A stretch of 64,000 nucleotides of DNA from Protopterus annectens (taxonomy: Eukaryota > Chordata > Ceratodontiformes > Protopteridae), in the NCBI RefSeq assembly GCF_019279795.1, contig NC_056737.1:1195401146-1195465145 (forward strand), read 5' to 3'. Below the pieces are notes generated by a model that was not told the DNA's origin, did no database searches, and saw only the letters and a program-made list of their open reading frames with translations. Of this stretch, positions 37,590-49,265 are shown piece by piece; within the stretch, counting starts at the first letter, position 1; the number at the start of each line of letters is the position of its first letter. Both the position numbers and the translations under genes were made by a program.

Positions 37590-39738
37590 CGGCTTTGGGT
37601 CCCTACAGAAAAGTGAACTATTTGTCTTGTTTTTCATCAGAAACAACAGAAAAAAAAACAGATTTAAGGGCAAGAAATGAAGGTATAGTTAACTACAATG
37701 ATGAGAATCTTCTGGAAATCCGATCTCATATTTCGCTGTGCTGCATGTTTGATGAACTGCTACCAGGGAGGCCTGTAAACTCAAACACATAACTTCTGCA
37801 GCTTAGAATCTTACTGGAACATGGCAAAAACTGCAGAAACCTGTCAAACCTGTCTAACCAGTTGACAGTGGACATGGAAAGCATATTAAAAGGAAAAGAT
37901 GTGAAAGATCAAGAAAGAGAGGCTCTAGAGCAGTAATTAAGGCCAGACTAAAAATAAATCCACACAGGCCTGCACTTCCTTCCATCCTGCTGGTGAATGT
38001 ATGCTCACTGGAGAGCAAGATGGACAACTTAGGGATTGATCTAAGGTGAAAAATAGTTGTTTACTTGTGTTCACTGAAACTTTGCTGAACACCAATATAA
38101 ATGATAGTACAATATATGTGGTGGGGGATGTCATTATTTCATGCTGACAGAAATCAGTCTCTCTGTGGCAAATCTCATGGAGGGGGTGTTTGTGTGTATA
38201 TCAACAACAGCTGGTGTACAAACTGTGAAATAATCGCCTGTCACTACTCACAGAACATTGAGTTCATGTCACTAAAATGCAGATCCTTCTACTTTCCTAG
38301 GGAATTCAATGGAGTGAACATAACAGCTGTTTACCCCCCCCCCCAGTGCTAATATCAACGTGGCATTGAACATTCTGTATCTGTCAATAAATGACCTGCA
38401 AAATAAGAACCCCGAGTTTGCCAATATAATTGCAGGTGATTTCAAGCAAGCTGACTTGAAATCCATATTACCCCATTACCGTCAACATGTGAAATTTGCA
38501 ACAAGAGGGGAGAATACGCTGGATAAGGTATACATGAATGTAAAACTGGCCTACAAAGCAGTACCTTATCGACATCTGGCAACTCAGACCATCTGGTCAT
38601 CATGCTGCTTCCTGCATATACACCACTGCTGAAAAGGGACAAACCTAAAACCAAATAAGGATATGGTCTGAGGGAGCAGTCTGGGCACTACAGGACTGCT
38701 TCAAATGTATGAACTGCTCAGTGTTTAGAGATGCAGCTGTAAAGAACCACCATACTGACTTGGAGGAGTATACGGAATCTGTAATGGGCTATATTTCAAA
38801 AGGTATTGATGATGTAACAGTCATAAAATGTATCACCATGCATGCTAATAAGAAACCCTGGCTATCTAGTGAAGTATATGAGCTCCTAAAGGCATGAAAT
38901 GCTGCATTTAAATCAAAAGACAAGGATGCCCAAAGAGAGTCAAATCTAAGTAGAGGTATAAAGGAGGCTAAGAGGACCTATGAACGTAAAATTCAGGGAC
39001 ACTTCTCTGACCAAAGGGACTCCAGACATCTCTGGCAAGTCATACAAGCCATAATTGACTACAGGCCTGTCTCCTCCCCACGTGATGACAACACAGAATT
39101 TCTGAACAAACTAAACACCTACTTCAGCAGATTTGATACAGACAACACCGTGCCAAACAAGCTCCCTGTAGAACAGGGTGAAGGGATGCTATGTCTATGA
39201 ACATCTGATATTCTGAAGATCCTGATGTGAGTAAACCTGAGAAAAGCAGCTGGTCCTGATAATATTATGGGAAGGGTTCTAAAAGACTGTGATTGCCAAC
39301 TGTCCACTGTACTAGCAGATATATTAAGCACATCCCTGCAACTAGCTGTTGTACCCAGATACTTCAAAAATACAACAATCATTGCCTTACCCAAGAAATC
39401 CCAACCGACAAGCTTAAATGATTACCGGACAGCTGCTATTACATCAACAGTAATGAGGTGTTTTGAGCGGTTGATCAAGAACCATATCTCTTCAAGCCTA
39501 CCTGCAACACTGGATACATTACACTTTGCTTATAGATCTAACCACTGCATGGCTGATGCAATAGCTATAGCACTTCATGAATCCTTGGCACATCTAGAGA
39601 ACAAGAATTGCTATGTCAGAATGCTGTTCATCAATTTTAGCTCTGCCTTTAACAGTATCACCTCCCCCAGCATCTGATATCGAAGCTGATCCAGCTGGGC
39701 ATTAACACCCCCCCCCCATGTAACTGGACACTGTTGTT
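37590..39738 (+). mobile_element. L2-like LINE, first of three pieces
   Basis: A different LINE family from CR1. Endonuclease and RT motifs follow the order of a jockey-superfamily L2-type element common in fishes: [12 protein letters not shown] (about 37990), a FHADRNQSLCGKS..GGGVCVYIN block (38145-38200), AGDFKQADLKS (about 38435), RGENTLDKVY, SGNSDHLVIM, KPWLSSEVYELL (38860), the RT finger PKKSQPTSLNDYR (39400), HFAYRSNHCMADAIAIAL, and motif A FINFSSAFNSI (39640), where the first Asp is Asn. It breaks off after CNWTL at about 39738. L2 versus Rex1 assignment is from memory. Confidence 0.75.
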
Positions 39739-39870
39739 TAGATCTCTGTTGAAACTGTTTTCCTCACCCCCACCCCCCATTTTCTGCCGTATCTTCAGCT
39801 GGTATAACTGTTTTTTACAGCTTGTGTGTTATGTAACTCAAGGATCACTTGCTGGAACCTGTGTTCTGAG

Positions 39871-40333
39871 CAGGGTTGCCAGATTTCCGGCAACCCAGAT
39901 AGGGACAAAAAAAAAATAGAAGGTCTCTCACGAAGTGAAGACCAAAAAAAAAAAAAAAAGGTCTTCGGCATTAAAGAACTGAGCTAGCTCACTCTGCCTG
40001 CAATAAACACTGAGCTTCTCGTGTTTAATGCATTGCAGTTCCGCATTAAACACGAGAAGCTCCGTGTTTAGTGCTTTTTGATTGGCCCGTATACCGGCAT
40101 ATGGGCCAATCAAAAATCGCTAAACACGGAGCTTCTCGTGTTTTAATGCGGAACACAAGAAGCTCCGTGTTTAGCAATTTTTGATTGGCCCGTATGCCAG
40201 GTATACGGGTCAATCAAAAAAAAAACAAAACAAAGTGGAGGCTGGCCGGGATTTAAACCGGCAGGGCGGGACTCGGGATCAGGCTACTGATCTCGGGACA
40301 GTCCCGCCCAAATAGGGACGTCTGGCAACCCTG
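39871..40333. mobile_element. hAT MITE with 8-bp target duplication
   Basis: The terminal inverted repeats are cagggttgccagatttcc (39871) and ggacgtctggcaaccctg (ending 40333), typical of hAT elements. The target duplication gttctgag is at 39863-39870 and 40334-40341. The 463-bp interior is mostly palindromic: blocks of ttaaacacgagaagctccgtgttta and tttttgattggcccgtata occur several times in both orientations (39990-40220). A/T-rich homopolymers lie near the left end. No ORF. Confidence 0.95.
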
Positions 40334-41352
40334 GTTCTGAGAGACTGCCTTCCAGACTATCTGCAAATATACAGAGCTGAGTATATTTTTTGGTTATAGA
40401 GTTTGTTAATTGCTGCTTAGATTTCTGTTGAAACTGTTGTCTCACTGTTCTGAGAGACTGATCTGCAAATATACAGAGTTGAGTATATATTTTTGGTTTT
40501 AAAGTTTGTACTGTTAGTTGTTGATTAGATCTCTGTTGAAACTGCTTTGTCCCAACCCTCCCTATTTTTGGTTTGTAGTTTAAATTTGGTGGCTTTTGCA
40601 GTTGCCTGCCCCACTCTAGATTTGATCTGGGACACTCCCCCAGTCCCATCTCTTTACCACATTCTACCTAATAAACTCTTTCTGCACTTGCTTTGTCCTT
40701 TTTAATTTAATTGCATTTTATAAACTGTGTTTGGTCTAATATTGCTACATACTCAAGTGTGCTAGCTTGCACTGCATGTGAATTGTTTTTACTGCTGTTT
40801 TTGCTACTTTTCTGTAAAAAAATAAAAAAACACTGTAAGCCTGTTTCCTACCTTTCCTGTAACTAGTGTTCCAGACACATATTTGCTGTATTCAGGACTG
40901 TATGTAAGCTTCTGAGCCCCCCCCCCCAAGCCTTTCTGTGTTAGAGGGAAGCTTTCTAGCTTATCAGTGGGAGTGGTAAGCACTAGGTAACCTGTCTGCC
41001 ACATAAGGAGTGGTTCTGGCCCAGAAATTGTAGTTATTGGACGTTTGGGCAATCTTCCATCTCTCTCAACTTTCTGATTTGAAAGCCTGCACTTGCACTT
41101 GTTTCTGTCCTGTAACTCGTCTACTGCAGATACAGATTCTTAGTTTTAGCACTTAAATTTGCTTATTCATGCTCAGCACTTGTTCAGAACTTGTAAGCAC
41201 TAAATAAGCTACTAATTACTATAGCACTCAGTCTTCCTGATTACCTAGAGGAAAACAGTTTTTGTACTTACTTTTCTCACTTGCTTAGAGAAAAACAGCT
41301 CTTGTACTCACTTTCCTCACTTATCTAGAGGAAAATAGTTTTTTATTCAGGC

Positions 41353-42560
41353 ATGTCCAAGGGTCAGCTCCCAGTGTTCTCTCCTGTCTATCTGATGAAT
41401 CTGGGCATCTTGAGGCAATGTAGAAATTGCCTCATGTACGCGGTGGTACGGCGGTAGCGTTGTTACCTCACAGCAAGAGGTTCTCCCATTCGATTCTCGG
41501 CTGGGCTTGGGAGTGCATTCTGTGTGGAGTCTCCATGTCCTCCCAGCGGTTGGGTAGCGTTTGAAAGACATGCGTGCGTAAATGGATGTGCCTTCGTTGA
41601 AGGTTAGGCATTGAGCTGGCACCTCAGCGTTTCGTAAAAAAATCTACTGCCAATCATTAGTGGATCGGAGTTCCGCTGTGGTGACCCCTTACCGGGTAAA
41701 GCCGAAAGACAAACAACAACAACACAGACAACCCTCTCCTCCTACCACTCAACACTACAACCTGTGAGAGATGCACTTATCTAGCTAAACTGGAGGTAAA
41801 GCTCTCTCCAACCAAAACTGAACTTGACAGTCATGAGGAGAAGGTAAACGTTTGCACCACACCACACTCATCACATAGTCTCACTAAATCTACACTACCA
41901 AAATCCACACGTAGTAACACAAAAACATTTGCAGAGGCTCTCAATAATAATCTGTCTAAGCAACAGAGACCTACAAAGCAGAAACACAAGCAACCTCCAT
42001 CCCCCAACACAACCCAAATGACACATAGCCCACAGACTCAGTGTGCCACTCAACCACAGCCAATAAGGCAAAACAACGTACCCAACACACGAGTCATAGG
42101 TGACTCTATAGTCAGCACACTGATGTCCCACTCACCAGGCTAAACAAGGAGAAGGTTACTGTCAGCTGCCTGTCAGGTGCCAGGATCCAACACATAACCA
42201 CGCACTCATGTCACTCCACAAGTACAAATCTGACTCTGTCATTGTCCATGTTGGTGTGAATGACCTGAGATGTACCTCCCTGGACTACATGAAAAGAGAT
42301 ATGGAAGAGCTCTCCGATCTTGTAGCCCAGGAAGGTATGACCCTAGCCCTGAGTAGCATTCTGCCATTGCCCAGAATGATACTGCAGTACAAGGACAAAA
42401 TGATTGACTTCAACAGTTGGCTAAGCTTCTGGTGTCATTCTAAGGGGATCCAGTATCTGTCTGCTTGGAATGACATGGTCGACAGACCATGATGCTTTGC
42501 CACAGAGGGCCTGCACATGTCACCCCTGAGATTCCGGATACTGGCTAAGGCTCTTACTGC
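41353..42560 (+). pseudogene. CR1 E ORF1, split by a SINE and frameshifts
   Basis: It begins MSKGQLPVFSPVYLMN and reaches the zinc motif, where the SINE interrupts it after LMY. It resumes at 41723 with TDNPLLLPLNT-like and CERCTYLAKLE. The SGNH part is at 42090-42560: VIGDSIVSTLM (one-base deletion), the frame 42208-42492 with VIVHVGVNDLRCTSLDYM, and a block V region with GLHMSPLRFRIL. The catalytic Ser and His regions are visible but in different frames. Confidence 0.82.
41440..41722 (+). mobile_element. tRNA-derived SINE with RTE-like 3' tail
   Basis: It splits the CR1 ORF1 motif catgtac|acagacaacc. The head, gcggtggtacggcggtagcg then ttacctcacagcaagaggtt and cattcgattctcgg, has the layout of a Pol III tRNA promoter (A-box-like and B-box-like). 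The tail, gttccgctgtggtgacccct then accgggtaaagccgaaagac and a (caa)n run, matches the 3' end of RTE LINEs. A partner RTE is at 1.9-4.7 kb. The SINE is 283 bp with no clear target duplication. Confidence 0.88.
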
Positions 42561-42641
42561 CCCTATAGTGCCTTTTTTAGGCAAGGTTCAAATAACAAAT
42601 TCACCACCATAACAATAACAGGCCAGCAAAAACTGAGGGTA

Positions 42642-45390
42642 ATGCTACTCAATGCTAGAAGTCAAAACCTCAAAATGCACTCACTTGAGGCACTCCTTAA
42701 AATGGGGACCTGGTTCAAGGCTCCAGAGATCACCTCTGCACTACCAGGCTATAACCCATACCACACTTTTCGGCCATGTAACCTGGACCGAAACACCAAA
42801 GGTGGAGGTGTGTCCATATTTGTTAAGGATATCCACACCTCCAGGCTAGTTGCTCAGCATGATGCATCCGAGGTTATCCAATTGCAACTAACTCTGCGGA
42901 AAACTGCAATCCAAATTGTAGCTTGCTACAGATCCCCCACCATGCCCTGGGATTCCCACTCCTCTTTATTTTATGTACTGGAAATTATTAGGGTTCAAAC
43001 AAACACCCTAATAATGGGTGACTTAAACTACCCCAACATTAACTGGGAAAACTACTCGTGTACCAACTCCTTAGCTCAACGCTTTCTGGAATTCATAAAC
43101 TCCAATGCCCTGGATCAACTTATCCACACTCTCACCAGGGGCAACAATATCCTAGACCTAGTCATTACCAACATGAGTGACTGGTGTTCCACACCTGAAG
43201 TCAACTCCTCGTTGGTCCGATCCGACCATAAGCTAATCACCCTTGATATCCACATCCCGCTCCAACCCCCCATTAAGGAAACCACAGTAAAAAATTTCTC
43301 CAAAGCCAACTTCATGCTTCTTAAGACAGAAGTGGTGAACTTCATGACACCCATGCAGATGGACAATACAGTTACAACTGCTGAATCCTACACAAATGTA
43401 CTATATATGCACTTACACGAGTGCATGGATCGTGCTATCTCAAACAGAACCAAGACGCTATCCTCCAAAAAAAGGAAGCCAATCTGGTGGTCCCCTGCCA
43501 TAAACAAACTGTACAACAGAAGGAAGAAACTGTTGCAAAAGAGAGTAAAATCCCATGAGTGGAGAAGCTCCCTGGTCAGCCTCAGTAAGAAGCTGAGATC
43601 CCTAATAAGATCCTCCAAAGCTAGCTACAAAAACAAAATAGCCACTAATTCCAAGGACAACCACAAAGCATTCTATAGCTATGTCAAGAATCTCGATGGC
43701 AACACCCAGACCTGCTCTGAGTTACAGCACGATGGCATAAAAACTACCGAACCAACTAATATTGCCAACATCCTGCAGATAGGTTCAGTGCTAACTTTCC
43801 CCCCTCTCACCCCCTAAAGGGCCCATATCTATACAGTAAGAATGCAGAGTCCCTGTAATCACAACTACGCAGGTAAAAGCTGCACTCTCTAAAGCCAGAA
43901 ATACAGCATCCATGGGACCGGACAACATCCCAGGCTGCGTTTTACATGAACTTCAGAACGAACTGGCTCACCACTTAAGCACCATATTCAATAATAGCCT
44001 CGCATTAGGCTTTGTGCCCACTGAATGGTGCACGGCAACAGTTATCCCACTCCACAAAGGGGGAGCCACCACTGATCCCAGGAACTATCGACCTATTAGC
44101 CTGACGAGCCTGGTCTGCAAGGCCATGGAACGTATCATCATGGAACTCATAAACAGAGACATTGGTAACCTCCAAACTCTGGATCCCACCCAGTTTGAGT
44201 TTGTGAAAGGAAGATCATGCCTCCTGAACCCGATCGACTTCTTTGAGGCAGTCACCAAAGCCTTAGATGAGAGTAAGGTGGTTCACACAGCCTATTTTGA
44301 CCTCGTAAAGGCTTTTGACACCATCCCCCATTCTGGAATTATAGCTAATCCCTACTTCACAAGATGGGTTGCCAACTGGCTCACTGAGAACCCACACTGT
44401 AAAAGTTGCAGACTCCAAATCTGACCTCAAAGCAGTGACAAGTGGAGTACCACAGGGTTCTGTCCTGGGACCTCTCCTGTTTGGTATCTACTTCTCTGAA
44501 GTACAGGCTAATGCAGAAGGCCTCTGGCTAATGAAGTTCGCAGATGACTGCAAACTTGGAGCCATAGTCAAGTCCCCAAATGATGTGGACATCCTATAGA
44601 AGGGCCTCGTTGAGACAGATGCTTGGTGTCAGAGCCATGGCCTCAAGCTCAATGCCAAAAAGTACAGTGTCATCCCCTTTCGTAAAAACTCTGTACCCAT
44701 GAACTACCACATAGGCAGCAATCTACTTAACACCGAATGCGTGATAAGAGATCTTGGGACCCAGGTGGACAGTAGTCTCTCCTTTGATAGTTACATCACC
44801 ACAGTAGTCAGGAAGTCCTTCTACGTGGCACACCTCATCATAAAAGGGTTCTCATCCAGGAAAAAAGAGGTCATTGTTCCCCTCTACTCTGCACTCATTA
44901 GACCCATTATAGTGTACAACACCCCTTTTGGAATGTACCTCACAAGACATCTGCAGCAGCTGGAAAGGCCACAGAAGTACCTCACAAAGAGGATTACTGG
45001 CCTCAAACAAATGCCCTACACTGACCGCCTCAAAAAACACCAGCTTTACTCCATAGCATATCGCCTACTCCGAGGTGATCTCTGCCTAACATAAAGCTAT
45101 GTCAAACCCAGAGCTGTTGGACATGCTACATCTAAAGAAATCCCAATCCCTCCAAGCTATACTCTCTAGGGACCTAAACCTTGTCACCACAATAAACAGG
45201 ACATGGTGGAGGGATAGATTCCTGTCCCAGAGACTTCCCATACTCTGGAACAGGCTACTCATCTATGTCAAGCAAAGTTCTTCATTAGCACTCTTCAAGA
45301 AAAATATTGATGAGTGGATGGGAAATAGGAAATACACCCCGGGGAATCACTTCTGTGTCTCTGCTGGACAGTGGCACAGGAAAATAACTT
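42642..45390 (+). pseudogene. CR1 E ORF2: endonuclease and reverse transcriptase (few breaks)
   Basis: The longest open stretch of the window (42642-43817, 391 codons) covers the endonuclease and linker. It keeps MGDLNYPNINW and RSDHKLITL. A deletion of about 11 codons at LLKMG|TWFKAP removes the VCAVTET block with the metal-binding Glu, so the nuclease should be dead. The RT frame 43912-44424 has WCTATVIPLHKGG, DPRNYRPISLTSLVCKAME and DLVKAFDTIPHSG. The frame 44369-44599 has SGVPQGSVLGPLLFGIYFSE and MKFADDCKLGA. The C-terminal domain is at 44699-45094 and 45099-45390. Breaks occur at about 43810, 44345, 44598 and 45094. Confidence 0.9.
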
Positions 45391-45477
45391 TCTTGGGTGG
45401 CATAAGCCAGGGAACCTCGTTGGCTAGGCTTACATAGGCCATTGGGCCGATAGCCTAGTACCTACCTATGAACCTAT

Positions 45478-46046
45478 AAGAGTCAAAAACACCATGTTCC
45501 TAGGGGTGTACATCTCAGATGACCTATCTGGTCAACTCATATTAGCCACACAGCGAAGACAGCACAACAATGTCTGCACTTCATATAGAAACTGAGGAAG
45601 GCAAACCTGTCTCAGTCCATCCTCAAAGCCTTCTTCAGGGGGATAATCAAGAGCATCCTCTCAAATAACATCATATTTGGCATGGTAACTGCAAAGCATC
45701 TGACTGCAAGGCTCTCCTGAGGGTAGTGAGGACAGCAGAAAAAGTAATTGTTTCTTCACTCCCACCCATGGATGATCTACACGAGACTTGGTGTGTGGGA
45801 AGGGCTAGGAAGATAATCTACGATCCCACTCACCCCGTCCATGGTATGTACTTCCACCTTTCCTTGGGCAGGTGGCATCGCAGCTTACACTGTAAAACAT
45901 CTAGACTGAACAGTAGCTTCTTCCCTCTGTCCATAGCACTGCTAAACTTGAATACCAAGCTTGACAGCAAATAATCAGATCAATATGCCACTTGCTGTGA
46001 AGTATCCTCTATAGAAATCACTCTGGCAAACTGCTTCAATAACTGG
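45478..46046 (+). mobile_element. L2-like LINE, second piece (C-terminus and 3' UTR start)
   Basis: NTMFLGVYISDDL, then (45726-45974) RTAEKVIVSSLPPMDDL, RARKIIYDPTHPVHG and SRLNSSFFPLSIALLN. These are the conserved C-terminal residues of the L2-type family at 37.6-39.7 kb. Roughly 150 RT residues between the two pieces are missing. It stops at aactgg, where the retrovirus target duplication begins. Confidence 0.82.
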
Positions 46047-46051
46047 TACAG

Positions 46052-46205
46052 TGTTAAATAAATTGTTAAATCAGACTGTAAAAATCATTAGGTTTTTTAA
46101 AATGACAGACAGTAATGCAGGATGCTCAGATATTAAAACAAATATGCATTTTTATTCTAATGATTATTAGGAGGCAAAAAACCATACACAAACATGTACA
46201 GAATT
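46052..46205 (-). repeat. Left (3') LTR remnant of the retrovirus
   Basis: About 154 bp matching the first part of 51483-51640 (cagtaatgcaggatgctcag, ggcaaaaaaccatacac and cagaattttt are shared). Homology stops near 46205, so only the U5-proximal part of the LTR remains. Confidence 0.8.
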
Positions 46206-46784
46206 TTTACTTTAATGTAACATTTATAAGACATTGTTATATTACCATTACTCCAGCCCACCTGGAGGGTATTACTTTTGTAGAAACATACAACTCCTTT
46301 TTGTGTGACAGGTAAAAATAAAGCTATTTTGTCCTGTGATCTCACAGTTTCTGTATAAAAAAAACTTTTCCAAGTCTCATTTTATCCCCAGAGGGACAGT
46401 GGACATTAACAGTCTTTTATATGCTGTTGGTATAGCTGTACAAACCCAGCAATTTGAAATGTTTATAGTCTCTGTATACACATGCCTCATGGCCAGGTAT
46501 GTATTAAAGTTTGGATGCCAGTCTATAAACAGTTCATCACATCTTTTTACTTTCACTTGTGTGGTTGAGTGCAGGGAAAAACCACAATAAGAGAAAAATT
46601 GTCACACTTATAGTCAACAAATGCACAGTTAACAAAATAATTATGCAATAGTTCTTGGGTTGCTCTGCTTTTTTGTTTGCTTTACTCTTGGCCATTTTGC
46701 CCTTGTGTATCAGTCACAAAGTTCTTATTCAGCTGAAAGTTCTTTTATCTGAAAAAGAGTTAAACTGCAAAACAGATTTATTTA

Positions 46785-47165
46785 TTAACAGTTTTTTATA
46801 TAATTAGCTAATGAACTGTCAGCCTCCAGCTCTGCAGGCATGAGAGCTTTCCACTGAGGCACATAATATGCCCTTCCAAATACTACTTCAAAGGGGATTA
46901 AACCCTTTACATTTGTTACTGTTTTCATGCTCAGCAATGCTAGAGGTAAACAGCAAATCCAATTCTTCTGAGTCTCACTCATCAACTTCCTTCCTTCACA
47001 TTTATTCAACTCTATGAAGTCCATACAAATAGTATGGAACGGATATGGTGGTGTAGGGAAACTCCCTTGCTTGTTTTTAAATGCTCCTTGTGCATGATGC
47101 TTGTTACAAGTATGACAAGCTGCACAAAATTTTATTGTATATTTTATGTATTCATATATTTGCAC
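46785..47165 (-). pseudogene. Retroviral integrase remnant with core deletion
   Basis: The integrase joins viral DNA to host DNA. Seen are the Cys half of the N-terminal zinc finger (CAACHTCNK), a PFHTICMDFIEL segment that opens the catalytic core, and then an abrupt jump to the late core (NWICCLPLALLSMKT, GLIPFEVVFGR). The stretch that would carry the other catalytic acidic residues is missing. A 42-bp tandem duplication lies just upstream in the reading direction (47119-47202, cacaaaattttattgtata twice). Confidence 0.8.
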
Positions 47166-47287
47166 AAAATTTTATTGTATAATTTATGTATCCACATATT
47201 TGGAATATTCTATTTACTAACTGTACCATCCCCCCTGTTGAGACATGGCTCTGCCCATGGCTCAACAAAGCTGCATGTCTAAATAAA

Positions 47288-47993
47288 TTAGACAGCAATA
47301 TTGTTTTTTTTTTTTTTGGAAATGTACAGTCCATTTTTAAAAATTGCACCTTGTTTTACCCATTTTTGTTTTTTTGCTTTTGTAGTAAGCATTTGCATTG
47401 TTTTTAACATGTCTAAATTTAAAATCTCAGAGGGTTGTAATTTCTCATTTAGAAATAAAGTGTCTGAGTCTGAGGCTGCTTGTTTTGCAGCTGCATTAGT
47501 TTGTGCATTACCTTTTGAAATCTTATCCTGTTGTTTTGTATGAGCTACACATTTACAAATAGCTGTTTTGGTAGGCAGTTGAATAGATTTTAATAGCTCC
47601 AAAATAAATTGCGCATGATTAATAGGTTTTTTACTGGATGTAATCATCCCTCTATTTTTTTTATTGTTGTGCAAACACATGCACTGTAGAAAAAGCATAC
47701 TGATTATCAGTATATATGTTTACTTTTTTGCCTTTTACCAAAATACATGCTTCTGTTAAAGCTACTAGTTTTGCTGCTTGAGCATACAAGTTGTGTGGCA
47801 CAGTTTGTGCTTTTAAAATTTTAGTGTTTGTAACTACTGCATACCCCACCAGATTTTTTTTTGTAGGACCCCTTTTGCATGAGCCATCCACGTAATATGT
47901 CACCTCAGCATCATTTAAGGGCATATCTGTAAGATTTTGTCTAGGTAAAGCTAACTGTTTATAGGAGGTTGACTCAGCAGTATGGTCATACAT
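47288..47993 (-). pseudogene. Retroviral RNase H and connection (broken)
   Basis: RNase H removes the RNA of the replication hybrid. The frame 47661-47993 shows YYVDGSC, LVALTEAC and IYTDNQYAF, giving three catalytic acidic residues. In the next frame (47288-47698) the fourth region reads GNAQTNAAAK, where family members usually have Asp, so that residue is Asn here. Poly-A expansions on the coding strand near 47303-47319 and 48029-48052 break the frame. Confidence 0.82.
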
Positions 47994-49265
47994 GAAAGAT
48001 GTTTAGCAGGAGAAAGGTATGCAACCTTTTTTTTTTTTTTTTTTTTTTTTTTGGTAGCAGAATTATTGCAACTGCATGAGGCATTTTTAATGTGAGAGGG
48101 TGGAACAACACTACTGAGGCTGAAGCCTGCACTGCCATTGCTGCTGCAACTACTGCTTGTACACAGTGAGGCAAAGATTGCACCACTGGGTCTAACTGTG
48201 ATGAATAGTAAGCTATGGGGCATTGCTTATCCCCATGTTGTTGCTTTAATACTGATGTCATGTACTCTTGCTTACAATTTATGGTTTGAAAAAAAACGTT
48301 TGTGATAACTTGGAAGTCTTAAAACTAATGAAGAAGCTATTAACTGCTTTAACCTGCAGAAAGCCATTTCTGCTTTTGTTTTTCATTGTAAAATAATTTG
48401 GTACCCAGCTCCAACAAAAATTAGTTGTACCTAAGAAAGACATTATTTCTTTCTTAGTTGTTGGTTTGGGTGCTTGCAAAATTGCTGTTTTTTTTTTTTT
48501 TTTTTTTTTTTTTATTTAGTATTTTACCTTTATTGGATATCACATATCCCAGGTATTTAACCTGTGTTTTTTTTTTCAAAGTTGTAACTTACTTTTGTTT
48601 ACTTTGTCCTTGTATTACTAAAAATTTTAATAATGCTACTGTATTCACCCTGCACTGCTGCTGGGTGCTGCTAGCAAGATGTCATTTACATAAAGTAAAA
48701 TTTGACTACCTTCCGGTGGGGTAAACCCTGCCAGGTTGCTAGCCATTTCTTTTTTGCAAATATTATTGGGCTCTCACAATATCCTTGTGGTAGTCGAGTA
48801 TATGTATACCTTTTACCCTGAAATGTAAATGCAAACCAACATTGACTATTAGGATGTATAGGTATTGAAAAGAAAGCATTGCTTATATCTACCACAGTAA
48901 AATACTTTTGTTGTGGCTTTAAATCATTTAACAAGGTATGTTGGTCTGGCACCGTAGGTGCTCTAGGTATTACTGCATTATTTACAGCTTATAAATCTTG
49001 TACCATCTGCCATTTCCTGTTTGCTTTTTTAACAGGAAATAGGGGTGTATCACATGGTGAATCAGGAGATTCTACCAGTATTTTTTTTTTTGAGTAATGC
49101 TGCTATTATAGGCTTAATTCCTACTTTTGCATCCTTTTTTAAAAGGTATTGTCTTTTTTGTGGTCTAAAAGCTGACTTTGGGGTAATTGTAACTGGTCCT
49201 GCTGTTTGAATAAGCCCTACATTTAATTTGCCTGTTGACCACAGAGTTGTTGGAATTTTACACAA
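47986..49265 (-). pseudogene. Retroviral reverse transcriptase (broken)
   Basis: Fragments in order (right to left): VTITPKSAFRPQKRQYLLKK (49062-49265), TVVDISNAFFSIPIHP and TRLPQGYCESPIIF (48686-48952), the catalytic box read as YVND instead of YVDD (about 48678-48690), PTTKKEIMSFLGTTNF (48279-48479), and [20 protein letters not shown] (47986-48261). Long runs of T on the plus strand (48029-48052, 48488-48513, 49081-49091) insert poly-Lys tracts and shift the frame. The copy is dead. Confidence 0.85.

Larger units (their letters stand above)
39739..45477 (+). mobile_element. CR1 LINE 'E', nearly full length, inserted in the L2-like LINE
   Basis: The 5' UTR includes two 113-bp tandem units (40334-40446, 40447-40559; anchor gttctgagagactg) and a trace of another unit at 39742. 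A hAT MITE sits within this UTR (39871-40333) and a SINE within ORF1 (41440-41722). ORF2 runs 42642-45390. The 3' end gctaggcttacatagg...cctatgaacctat is at 45420-45477. Without the insertions the element is about 5 kb. L2-like LINE sequence resumes directly after it. Confidence 0.88.

Noticed and set aside
42642-43817. The 391-codon ORF as a possible host gene
   Set aside because: It is a CR1 endonuclease plus linker, with paralogues at 25.1 and 55.3 kb, and lacks a catalytic segment.
46206-46780. Possible env gene of the retrovirus between integrase and the left LTR
   Set aside because: No signal peptide, cleavage site or transmembrane pattern could be read in any minus-strand frame, so I leave it unassigned.
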